The notes under the pieces are model-generated. The model was given only the letters and a program-made list of their open reading frames with translations. It was not told the DNA's origin and searched no databases. The position numbers were made by a program, and so were the translations under genes. Shown here piece after piece: positions 35,581 through 46,339 of a DNA stretch of 64,000 nucleotides. The stretch spans positions 434,001 to 498,000 of the forward strand of contig MU400508.1 in NCBI GenBank assembly GCA_022578965.1, read 5' to 3'. The number at the start of each line of letters is the position of its first letter. Positions within the stretch are counted from its first letter, which is position 1. The stretch is from Xylaria sp. FL1777 (Eukaryota; Ascomycota; Sordariomycetes; Xylariales; Xylariaceae).

Positions 35581-38500
35581 ATGGCGAGGCAAGATGGCGA
35601 GCTTGATCCGCTTTGGCAGGATCTCGACTGGTATGTGGAAGCTCGTCGTTCCCGGTTTCTCCGGCCCTGCCGCCATGGGCCGGGACCTCCCTTCCGGCTG
35701 GCTGTGGCCTCACAGACCACCTTCGCCGGCGAAGCAAGCTCCCACAGCTCACTAACACTCTGCGAAATAGGGCCATTGGTCAGATGCTGATTATGGGATG
35801 GGATGGCACCGAAGTAACGCCTCCCATAAGAAACCTAATCGAGAACCATCACCTCGGCTCTATCCTTCTAACGGCTAAGAATCTTAAATGTACCTCCCCC
35901 AGCCCCTGTTCAGTTGAGCCGCACTAGGGCCGGCCCTTTCTGGAACGGCTTAAGTGGTGGCAATCAAGTTCAAGTACTGATTCGAGGATGTATATATATA
36001 GCGGCTGAGCAGACTGCCGCCCTTGTCCAAGAGCTACAAACTATAGCCCATCAGGCTGGGCATCCGCTGCCCCTCTTGATAGCCGTCGACCAAGAAAATG
36101 GAGGCGTCAATAGTCTGTTCGACGAGGACTACATATGTCAGTTCCCAAGTGCCATGGGGATTGCTGCTACTGGTAGCCCTGAACTGGCATACAATGTGGC
36201 TAAAGCCACGGCTACTGAGATATCTGCCGTCGGTGTCAATCTTATTCTTGGTCCTGTCTTGGACGTCTTGACCAATGCTCGGCATCAGCCCCTTGGGGTA
36301 CGAACTACTGGCGATGACCCGCAAGAGGCTTCGCAATATTGCATCGCTACGATCAAGGGCTACAAGGAAGCCGGCATAGCCACATGTGGCAAACACTTCC
36401 CTTCATATGGCAATCTTGACTTCCTCGGCTCCAGCCTGGATATGCCTATCATCACCCAGACATTGGAAGAACTTAGCCTCAGCGCCCTAGTTCCCTTTAG
36501 GAATGCGGTCGCGGCTGGTATTGATGCTATGTTTATTGGCGGTTGCGGAATACAAAATGCCGGCATGAATGTTACACATGCCTGCCTCTCCGATCAGGTT
36601 GTCGATGATTTGCTACGGAATGACCTAGGGTTCAAGGGTGTTGCCATATCGGAATGCTTAGAGATGCAATCGCTTATTCAAGAATATGGTGTTAAAGGCG
36701 GCACTGTCATGGCTGTTGAGGCAGGTAACGACCTGATTCTTCTCTGTCGGGCACACGATGTCCAATTAGAAGCTATATCTGGCTTAAAACTCGGCATCGA
36801 AAATGGGATTATTTCGAAGAAACGGATTTACACGTCGTTACGGCGGGTCCTCAAACTGAAAAACACCTGCACGTCGTGGGAAAAAGCTCTCAGTCCTCCA
36901 GGACTGTCTTTGCTATCCAAAATACATCCCTCACATTTTGCACTGTCACAGAAGGCCTACGATCAATCAATAACGATAGTACGGGATAAGGACAATCTTC
37001 TTCCCTTGTCAGAAAACTTGCTGCAGGGTGAGGAATTGTTGCTATTAACACCTCTAGTAAAACCTTTACCTGCCTCTGCTGCTACAAAAAACATGATGGA
37101 AAAGGGCAATGGAAAGCATACAAGCTTACATGAGAGATGGGCCCATTTCGAACGGGGGACAATCATGAGCGGAGAAGGTGTTTTCCGAGAATTTGGCAAG
37201 TCACTAGCACGTATCCGCAATGGAAAGCTCCTTCATACTTCGTATACAGCCAACGGGCTCAGGCCAGGTAAGAAACCAGTCTCGATGTCTCCTAGAGGCA
37301 TACCAAGCTGACACTTTCAGTACATGAGAACCTCATCAATAGAGCATCCGCCATTATCATAGTAACGGCTGACGCTAATCGTAATATGTACCAGAATGGC
37401 TTCACAAAGCACGTGGCCACGATGTGTCATATGCTTCGCGGAACAGGGCAAAAAAAGTCACTCATTGTGGTAGCAGTCAGCTCACCCTATGACTTTGCTA
37501 TGGAAAAAATGATCGGCACCTATGTCTGCACATTTGACTTCACTGAAACGGCAATGGCTTCCCTCGTGCGAGCTTTGTATGGAGAATTTGTCCCACAAGG
37601 GTCGATGCCTGGTACGATGAGGAAGAGCAAGAAGATGACTAAAACAAGGCAGCAATGGCTCGTTGAGAACTATGAACGGGGTCGGGACGAACACGGCCTG
37701 GACGAATTACTTCGAACACTAGCGCGATCAAGTACACCAAGTCTTCCCTACGCCGCTACTACTGCCGCATCATTCGAGCTCCATGATTCAAACTTCGAGG
37801 AATCCCATTTTGTTGTCCGAAACAGCAGCACGAACACGCTATACGGTTTCGTTGCGACCTATTTCCTCAAGAACGTCGGCATAATCGGAGCAATATTTGT
37901 GGACCCCTCGAAACGCAATGTATCGGTTGGAAGATCCTTGCATCGGCGAGCCATGCGATCATTATTACAAAAGTCGGGAATCAAGAAAATACAACTGGGG
38001 CTTGCCTACCCGGGAATATTCCCTGGTGTGTCAGTTGATGAGAGCGGCAGTGTCAGGAGTTGGTTTGACAACGTCGGGTGGGACACGCAGTTCCCCAGAA
38101 GATTGGCTAATATGACGATCGAAGATCTCGGGTCTTGGTCTGCCCCGGAAGGTCTACTACAAAGCCTTCAGCGAGCCAATATCAGTTTCGACTTGATTAG
38201 GTCTATGGACAATAGCGAATCGGTCCTAGCTCTTGTAGCGGCGCATTCGGGGCCCGAAATTGTAGAGCTCTACCGGTCCGCTTTGCACGACCAGCACTGT
38301 GGTGTGGTGAGAGCCAAAGCGGCGTTGGACAATGTGCTGGGGATCGTCATCATCTGCAACAAAGCAAGTCACCTGTCAGCATATATACCATCGCTACACC
38401 CTCAGGGGAATCAAGAGGTTGGTGGCATTGTTGCCCCAATAGTTCCCACCACGCCCCAGGCGAGCCTGGTACTGCAAGGGCTGGTCTTTATGGGTGTGAG

Positions 38501-38756
38501 GCAGAATAAATCGCAAAAGTCGACGAAGAGCGTGTTGAGCTGGGTGAGTAGTAACCGTGTTGATTACCAGGATGATCTAGCTGATAGAAAACAGGTTCCG
38601 GGCGAGACACATGAACTCTTTTCTGCCATGGGATTCGAAGTGCAACAGATTTTTGACGAAGTGGTGAATTCACCAGAGCATGTAAGCGCAGCACTTCTAA
38701 TAACCTCCCCCCTTCTCACTTTATTAACGTTGAGGATACTTAGTGGCTTGATTTAA
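35581..38756 (+). CDS. nag3: GH3 beta-N-acetylglucosaminidase fused to a GNAT-like region
   Basis: Predicted intracellular hydrolase releasing GlcNAc from small oligosaccharides or conjugates. Four exons are inferred: 35581-35630, 35771-35889, 36002-37267 and 37321-38756, about 956 residues. The short first exon (MARQDGELDPLWQDLDW) joins to AIGQMLIMGWDGTEVTP, the typical GH3 start. The GH3 domain continues with LLIAVDQENGG, GVNLILGPVLDV, IKGYKEAGIATCGKHFPSYG and VAISECLEMQ. From about residue 480 the protein has acetyltransferase-like segments, with a GNAT motif-A-like stretch (FVDPSKRNVSVGRSLHRRAM) and what looks like a second, weaker repeat. This GH3-GNAT fusion is known from fungal GlcNAc clusters (Nag3). 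Compared with bacterial NagZ, the Asp nucleophile motif reads SECLEM and the GHG..D loop reads SYGNLD. No signal peptide is seen. The start is the least certain part. Confidence 0.85.
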
Positions 38757-40671
38757 GTTGAACCAGCGTATCGTATCCATATACGGTTTCTGTATACCGT
38801 GGAATGGCTCTCTGATTGGTTGACAACGTATTGCGACTGTATATGCGAATATGTGGGGTCTGGGTACGATGTCTTTCGAGATATCATGATTTCCATATTT
38901 ATTAAGGTGGGCTTATGACATGATGAGAGCAAATGCCATTTACAAATACTCGAGAATTCGGTGTATAAATAGTTTTTACGAGCAAGCGGTCTTTGGGTTT
39001 GAGATAATTTACTACCGGCATCCAGATATCCTGACAGTCTGGCGGTTTCCAGCAGTGTAGAATGCTCCATCCATCCTTCAACCCCCTCCAATTTCACGAT
39101 CCATCGGCGAAAATAGCAACTCTCGTAGCTCACAACTGCTTGGGCGGTTTCGACTATACATTGTGGCACCTGCTCTCTATTCTTCTCGAGCCTCGGCGAC
39201 CTCAGGTGAACCGCAGATGAACCATCTGGTTCTCGGGTCATGCTCGAGCCTATGAGTAAGGAGGTATCGTGACCCTCGACGCCGGCGCAATTGGGCATGT
39301 CAAGAAGGACCGAGAGAGGCCGCGCTTTGACTAATGAGTGACAGGATAGACTCCCGCATTAGGCTGGCTGCCCTGGATTCTAGCATGTTACAGGGCTTGT
39401 GCGCGGGGCACAGGAGTGGTGGGCTGGGGTCCGCTAAGCCCATTCTGGTGACATGTCCTTGCCAACTCCCGACATCCGACCCTCGATTCCCGGTCGGACA
39501 GGGCCTTCCCCCCCACCAACAGGCTGTCGAGATAACTAAGATAGGTACCTGTGAAGCACACCCACCATTAAGTAGCGCCTCCTCTGCACCAGCCCACCTA
39601 CCTACTCAGTACCCTACCTGCACTAGTAGACCACTTAATCCCCGGACTAATAGTGACCCGTTGCCCTCTGCAATCTCCCCTATCTTCTCGCTATCTCTTT
39701 CTAGAATTATAGCCTCCTCCAGCTGGCTGTTAGACCAGAGCATCGTGAAGACACTACTACCCCTTACCTCTATCACCTGCAGCGTGCACCCTCTTCAAAG
39801 GCTTCCTCCTATCTTGCCCCCCCAAGATAAGGCAGCTTTGCTTGAAGATGACCCCCTTTTTGCCACTATGAGACATGATCTCGCGCGGATGACCTGACGT
39901 CTCGATACCATCGCACAACATACATAGATATATGGGATGCCTGACTGGTCCGGCAGTACCTTGGTGCAGCAGTACAGCAGCTTTCGCTAAACCTGGCACC
40001 AATGACGCTCCGTGTCTCCGAAGGCCATCCCCTGTCGCCTCGCTAGACCCCGGGTCCTGCCCCAGAGCCGTTTCGTTTCGTTTGCACTAGGTACTACTAC
40101 CTATGCGGCGTATCAGTAAGTCAGTACTTAGTCCAGTAGGCACCGAGTAAGTCTAGTGCTTTGTACCAGCACCCCAGGCCAACCAGCCAAGCCAGACTCC
40201 CTCAGCTAGACCACCAGCCACGAAGTGATCGCCAGATCCTACGATTCTCCACCTCCGAGTGTCCACAACCATCTAGGTACCGTTTGTCGCTTGTCGCCTG
40301 TCGGTGTTGTCTGCTCTACAGCTGTACAATTCTCTAGCCTGCTCTGTTTCCCGACACCATTGCTTGCGCGATACCGAGCTACGTAGTCTGTCTGCTTGAC
40401 CATTCTAGTTAGCATATCTGCGCATTCGGCGTCAGTCGCCGGCACGGCATACGAGCAAATAATTTCTAGTTCGCCGTCGAACCCGTGCTGCCGTCCGACA
40501 TCGTCGCGACAACTTGAAGACCTACAGCGTCCAACCATCTAGAAACCTCCTCTTTGTGGAGTAAATCAGACACGAGAAATTACCGCCTTCATACCAGCAA
40601 CCTCCGCGATAGCATTTGTATCCAGGCCTCGGACGAGCGCCGATACTGGGGTTGTCAGCCCCTACAATGAA
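38757..40671. other. nag3-ron1 intergenic region and ron1 leader
   Basis: About 1.9 kb between nag3 and ron1, both on the plus strand. It is pyrimidine-rich from about 39.55 to 40.6 kb, as in long fungal 5' leaders. A short upstream frame opens at 40667 (ATG, 17 codons) and overlaps the chosen ron1 ATG at 40672 out of frame. Open frames near 38.75-39.3 kb (-) and 39.33-39.9 kb (+) have no recognisable family. Confidence 0.5.
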
Positions 40672-42404
40672 ATGGCGGCCTTTAACTCGATGCCGGCGCC
40701 GAATTCTGGCGAGGCTATAGGACTGAATCCTCCTATTGCCGGTCCGGGGCTCGGAATCGAAGGCTTTGATGCCGAGATTAATTTCGACGATGCTATGCTG
40801 TAAGTCTGGTCCTTCCGGATTGGTATTCCTTATGGCCGCAAGGGCTTGGCCGAGGGAGAGTAGCTCTGTCTTACCTGCAGTACTAAATTTTTAGCAGAGA
40901 AACCGTCAACGGAAATATCCCTCCCTTCACCTTCACACCATCAGTCGACTTCGATACCTTCACGACCACTTACGAAGACCCTTTCAACTATGCAAGACCT
41001 TACGATACCACACCACACCCCGAAACCTTGCACGATGAAGGATCTTCGCCCCAACAACCCGATGATAAATTGCTCGGCTTCTCGGCCACGGCCGTCAAGG
41101 CCAATCCCTTAGACGATTCTCTGGGTGCATACTCCGAGATCAACATGACCGCCGAATTATATGGCATGTTTTTCGTGGCCGAAGATGTATTTGGGGGTGA
41201 GACGGCGGGACGCCCCCTAGAATTGACCTGCTACCGGCGGAACCTTTGGCAATGTTCGGGGCAAATCACTATGCCAAGGCACTGCACACAGGTCATGAAC
41301 GAGCAAGGGCGCGCGATCCCTATCGTAGAATTCTACGCCTCTATTTCCGCAATTGAAAGCATCGAGGGAAAGGCGACCGAGGTTATTAGCATACCCTGGA
41401 AGAGCAGCAATCCAGCCCTCGGCGAGGGGCAGGAAACCAAAGTGCAGGGCGCGCCACCCAAGATTTTATTAGATTTAAGTGGTGGTCAAGAAGTCGATGG
41501 TCACCGGGTTAGTTTAAATGTTTCGTGGAAACGCCTGCAGTTCAAGAGCGCGACGGCAAACAACGGACGTCGGAAAGGCCTGCAACAACACTACGTGGTG
41601 CAGATCAGCCTGCTGGGGAAAATGAAGGCGAGCGGCGAAATGATGAAAATCGCTGACATCCAGAGCGGACCCGTGATTGTGCGTGGACGGAGTCCCCGAA
41701 ACTTTGATAGCAAGAAAGATGTCCCCCTCACGGGGGACAAGAAAGTGCCAAACAATGGCGAGAGAGCACGAACGCAAAGTGACGCGAGCGCCGCCCCTAC
41801 TCCGAATTTCAAAACCGAGAAGACAGACTCGTCACAGGGTTTAAATCAGTATTCATCACTCAATAATACTCGGCCGAGCGATTGGGTATCCCCCCAAACA
41901 CCAGGACACGGACAAAATACTCAACAGCATCCAGCCAAAAGGATGGCCATGTCACCGAATCCCAACAGGCCGCCTGTTCCCGGATGGAGCCAGGAAAGTC
42001 CCGGCAAGGTAGCCAACTGGGATAAAAATATGAAGAATTCGTCATCTGTTATATCCGCTCCGATTAACTTATCGCTTTCTGAGGATGAACGCAGCCCAAA
42101 CAATCGCTCTACTACAGATTCGTTAACTAGTCCACGAATACAGCGGATATCAACAAACCATGCTATGGGAGGCAGCCCAGGAGAAGAACAGGAGGAATTA
42201 TACGAATATTTTCCACTTAGTGTAGACGACTGGTTAGTCTTGATACCCAGAAAGGAAAACATGAGCAGGGTTACTGACTATTATAGGACACCGCTTGTCG
42301 AAACGGTCTATCGCCCACATCTTGTGCATCATATCAGTCTACCACAAGAAATCAAAGCGCAGCAGATCAGAAGCAAGTCGAAGAGATATTTTTCGGCGGA
42401 ATAA
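40672..42404 (+). CDS. ron1: NDT80-like transcription factor, RON1 type
   Basis: Probable cluster regulator. Exons 40672-40799 and 40895-42404 are separated by a 95-bp intron (gtaagt...tttag), giving about 545 residues. The N-terminus (MAAFNSMPAPNSGEAIGLNP) precedes an NDT80/PhoG-type DNA-binding domain of about 190 residues starting near residue 95. Recognisable blocks are LLGFSATAVKANPLDDSLG, LELTCYRRNLWQ, a mixed-strand core, KGLQQHYVVQISL and the closing VRGRSPRNFDSKKDVPL. The C-terminal half is Ser/Asn/Pro-rich and probably disordered. NDT80-like proteins in filamentous fungi include VIB-1/XprG and RON1. The first two enter protease and nutrient control; RON1 is the known activator of the Trichoderma GlcNAc cluster. 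Position among dac1, nag3, hxk3 and dam1 points to RON1. The in-frame sequence upstream (VVSPYNE) is open, so an extra 5' exon is possible. Confidence 0.85.
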
Positions 42405-44541
42405 CAATTACTTTGAACGAAATAGTTCGGGGCAGGTAAGCAGAAGCTGAAGGCGAAATAGGATATGGGCAATCGGATATGGGAAATGGTCCAATTTACG
42501 ACGGCGGCATGAGACCACGATGAACTTTTTTTCAACATGACGAGGAAAATTTTCGTGTACCTTCTCCTTTTCCCACAGGCATTTATTTTGTTTTGTGGCC
42601 AGCTAGACGGCGATTGAGCTACTGGCCCTATGTAGTATACTGAAGGAACTTGTTGGATATCCCGCTTTCCCCGGCCGTTTTCATGGCGTTCTAAACCGCT
42701 GCGCCAAAATTTGGCATAGGTGCCTAGTTAGAGAGAGATTGGTTGTTCTTTGCAGCCTCAATATACCCCTTGATATCTCTTTGATCTTGCAGCATTTTTT
42801 CATGAATTGTGCGGCCATAGCTACTAACGTATACCAATGTTATCACCTATCACCGTGCTAGTCTCGATTTCAAGACCAGTTCGCTATCCTTCCTAGTACT
42901 ATCCACAGATAAATGGAGGTTTTTGCTTACTTCTTGTGATATTACGTGCTTATACTACATATACACGGGGTTTTATTTAAACCTCGTTTCTACCGTATCT
43001 TAGGTGTGCCGCTAACATCATCATATACCTATGTTACTGACTAATCCAACACTCCTCCTGCCTTTCCCACCTCATCCAGTCCAATTTTAAATCCTCATTT
43101 TATCTTTCCTTCCTCAGAAATATCGCTCCTTATTGCTGACCTTATCTCTATTACTACGCTACTAGCGCCTGTTGTCGCGGCTGCTTCGGAGGTGCATGGG
43201 ATTCACAATGAAACCCGAAACCTCGAAATGATGAAATGTAGTTTATGTTGATTCTTTCTGAAGTGAAGAATTTGAATAGCTCATACAATACGTACATGTA
43301 TGAGATTGGGTGCGAGGTATATTACTTAACGTATCCTCAGGTACTTAAGTAGGTGTATATGTCTCCAGCAAGTCGCTAAGGTTGATCTATAGGTCTAAAA
43401 GGTGATAATTATTAGCGCTGCGCTAGGGCTTGTATTATACACGTAGGCAGAGAACTTTGGTAGAGACATATTCTCTAAATACTCGCTGGGCTAGTGTTAG
43501 ACAGAAGGTTTAGGGTAACAAAAGAGCTTCAAAACTAATCAACAGTAAATCTTCTACCAGGGTAATATAACTGCCTTGCGGGTTCACAGTACTATTGCTT
43601 TCCTTGTTACTAGTATCGAGCTCGCGATTATTATTCTATTGACCTATATGCGTATGAGGGACTAGTATCCGCAAGGTATCTAGACTTCCACAGTTCCCAA
43701 GGATGCAAGAAAAAAGGATCGGCATTTTTCTTATATCTGCATTGGGCGCATAAGTTGATTGATCATTGGTTGTTATTATTGGTTGTCTCAAACACATAAG
43801 AGTTAACATAAAGAGAATTAGAAAATCCTCTACTTGCTTACGTCGATAAACCTATGGCATCAAAGGAACAAAGGGAGATGAAAGACTATTGGCATATCCA
43901 TAGAGGTCGGCTGTGTAAGTAATAACGACATTGTGTGATTTCGATAATGTGAAGAATAAACAGATACAATTAAATATAGGTACTGCTTCTTCTTGCATAA
44001 GGCATAATAGTTTCAGAGATAAAAGCTTCATCGTTGCTGCTATACTAATATTGAGGAACTATATGATATGGTGATATATACAGCAGGTCAAAAAATATGA
44101 GACAAGAATTTGCATCGCAAGTATCAATGAATTCCTTTCGCATCTACTCTGTATGTAGTATAGTAGGAGTGAGTACGTGCGCATGTCATCGTAAAAAAAA
44201 ATCCTTTCTAAAACGGCTTTCGCTCTGCTTAGATAAGAAGACCAGTCATTGCTACTTTATCTTCTTTTCCCTACGATCGATCCTAGGGCCATCCATCCAT
44301 CCATCCATCCATCCACCCACCCGTCGAAAACAACCCAAAAAAAAAGCAATAAAAACGAACATGATATAGTCGTTTGCCGGTAATGATGCATAAGACAGTA
44401 AGTAGTTAATGATAAAACTGTAAGATGAGTTTTAAAACATAGGTATATGCAACTCCCCCAACCCGCATTCATTCATTCACTTTACTTGTTTACTTGCTTG
44501 CTTGCTTGCTTGTTTATTTAATCATGCAATGCCGCTGCGAT
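42405..44541. other. convergent ron1-hxk3 intergenic region
   Basis: About 2.1 kb between the 3' ends of ron1 (+) and hxk3 (-), AT-rich with long A and T runs. It ends in a (CATC)n array and a CTTG-type repeat close to the hxk3 stop codon. No gene is recognisable. Confidence 0.6.
44288..44323. repeat. (CATC)n microsatellite
   Basis: Six to seven CATC units followed by CACC units, in the AT-rich gap beyond the hxk3 3' end. Confidence 0.9.
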
Positions 44542-46339
44542 CTACGCAGCCTGCCCCTCAGCAAGCGCACAGCCCAGCGCGACGGCGGCGCCGATGATGG
44601 AGCTCTCGACCGCGGGGACGAGGTCGACGGAGCCGGCGGCGAGGACAGGGTTCTCGGCGCCGGCGATGAGCGCGGTGATGTGGCTCTGGCACCTCGCGAG
44701 GTAGCCCGGGTAGTGTTCGATGACGGAGCCGTTGAAGGCCACCGTGGTGTGCGGCGGCGTCGCGAGGTCCTCCTCCGCCGCCGCCGGCTTCTCCTCGGCG
44801 TCCTCGCACGCCTGCTCCACTGCCGTCTCGTACCGCAGCTCCCAGAGCGAGAACACGGCCGCGCCGAGCAGCGCCGCCGACCGCCGCGAGATGAAGGAGG
44901 CCAGCGTCCGGATCGCGGATATGTCGGCTGGGGTGGCGGGGATGGGACATGGGTGCGCGGATGTGAATGCCACCAGGGCTTTCTCGAGCGTAGAAGAGGT
45001 GTCACTATGTTACGTTTTGTGTTAGTCTTGGGATCCTCCTAATGATATTGATAGGGTGTCATTGCATGGGGGGTGGTGAGGACGGATGGCAATGTGCGTG
45101 CGGGTTGTACTAACGCTTCCATTCGTGAGAGGATCTCGGTGTCGAGCGAATAGGGGTCGGCAAGCGATGGCGGTAGCTCGCCGCCAAGTAAGCCTGTTGT
45201 CTCGACAGCCTCGACGATGGCAAGCCGGCAGATCTCGCCTAGGTAGTAACCACTGAGGTAGTGTTCGAGCGGTTGAAATTCGGGACGCGGGTGTGAGGCG
45301 TTCAGAAGCGCATCCCACCGAGTCTCGGGGAGAATGTCGTGCCCAAACATGCCTAGCTCCGTGTTGACGATGACATGGCTGGCTGAGTCGAACCAACTGT
45401 CAGGGCGTGTGCCATACTTCAAGCGGCCGATTGCGGACACTGGGAGATGCACGGCAATGTTTGTACCAGTGCCTAGAATCAGACCAAACCGTGTTTCGGC
45501 ATGAGTGTAGGCCTGTGACAGAAGGGTCGCGCTGCCATCGTTGATGATAGAGGCAAGTTGCACGCTGAGACCACGCTTTTGGCAGGCGAACTTGATGACT
45601 TCTCCTAGATCTTGGCCCAACAGGCCATTGGTAGCAAGGAAACCCTTGCCCATGCCCATCAATAGGCCGCCACCTAAGGATATTTGTCTTGGAGGCTTGT
45701 CAGCAGAAGTGGGAAAATACAAGAAAGAAGATCTTACTCTACTGGGAAACTCCATGCTAAGCCCATAGGTATCGGGTCCCGGGTTTTTACCGCGCCATCC
45801 TTATGAATTACTTCGTGTATCCGCATCGCCATCCAGTCGAAGAAGGCCATGCCCTCAAGCCTTTTGATCTCCGGCGTGATCTTAAAGCTTACCATCCGTA
45901 CGATCTCACATTCTCGTCCACGAGCTTCCCGGCCTCTCAACGCGACCAACGCAACCCGTAATGTTGATCCCCCGACATCGAGGGCTAGATATTGACCGAT
46001 CTCCTGACCGGTGGGGAGAAGATGGTTGAAGGACGGCAGCATACATTCGGGATGTGTCTGTAACCGCTCCCGAAATTGAGCTTTGAGATCTGACGAGAAC
46101 GCCCTTAGCCGTTCTCCCTCTATGGAACCTAACAGCAGCTTCTCCGCTTCCTTCAGGAATTCCGCAATAGTCCTGGAAACTTTTGTTGTTTTGCCGTTGA
46201 CATCTTGGTCTTTTAACTTCCGGGGGCTTATCCAGAATGCGAATAACACCTGTAAGAAGGACTTGCCCCGGAGGAACGACTTGAGGGCCGCCAGCAACGA
46301 TTTTCTCAACGTTGTCATTGCAGAAACGAGTGGCCGCAT
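44542..46339 (-). CDS. hxk3: hexokinase-family N-acetylglucosamine kinase
   Basis: Predicted to phosphorylate GlcNAc to GlcNAc-6-phosphate, the entry step of the pathway. Exons 46339-45738, 45687-45115 and 45004-44542 have introns of 50 bp (gtaaga...ccaag) and 110 bp (gttagt...catag, with GACTAAC branch site), giving 545 residues. Hexokinase motifs: phosphate-1 loop ALDVGGSTLRV, sugar-binding WSFPVEQIS, MGKGF, catalytic Asp in INDGSATLLSQAY, adenosine/phosphate-2 loop LGTGTNIAV and NTELGMFG. These depart from glucose-kinase consensus (VNDTVATL, NTEWGAFG), and location in the GlcNAc cluster supports a GlcNAc substrate. The N-terminus has a hydrophobic, basic helix (about residues 13-37) not found in ordinary hexokinases. 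The third exon is sharply GC-rich compared with the first two. A second ATG (MTTLRK) seven codons in is a possible alternative start. Confidence 0.9.

Noticed and set aside
38753..39298. 181-codon minus-strand open frame starting at an ATG and ending across the nag3 stop codon
   Set aside because: About one frame of this length is expected by chance in 64 kb. No family, signal or splice continuation was recognised. Not fully excluded.
39334..39897. 187-codon plus-strand frame upstream of ron1
   Set aside because: Pyrimidine-rich leader translated as Pro/Ser/Leu-rich low-complexity sequence.
44494..45042. 182-codon plus-strand frame, with further long frames on the same strand
   Set aside because: Antisense shadow of the GC-rich third exon of hxk3.
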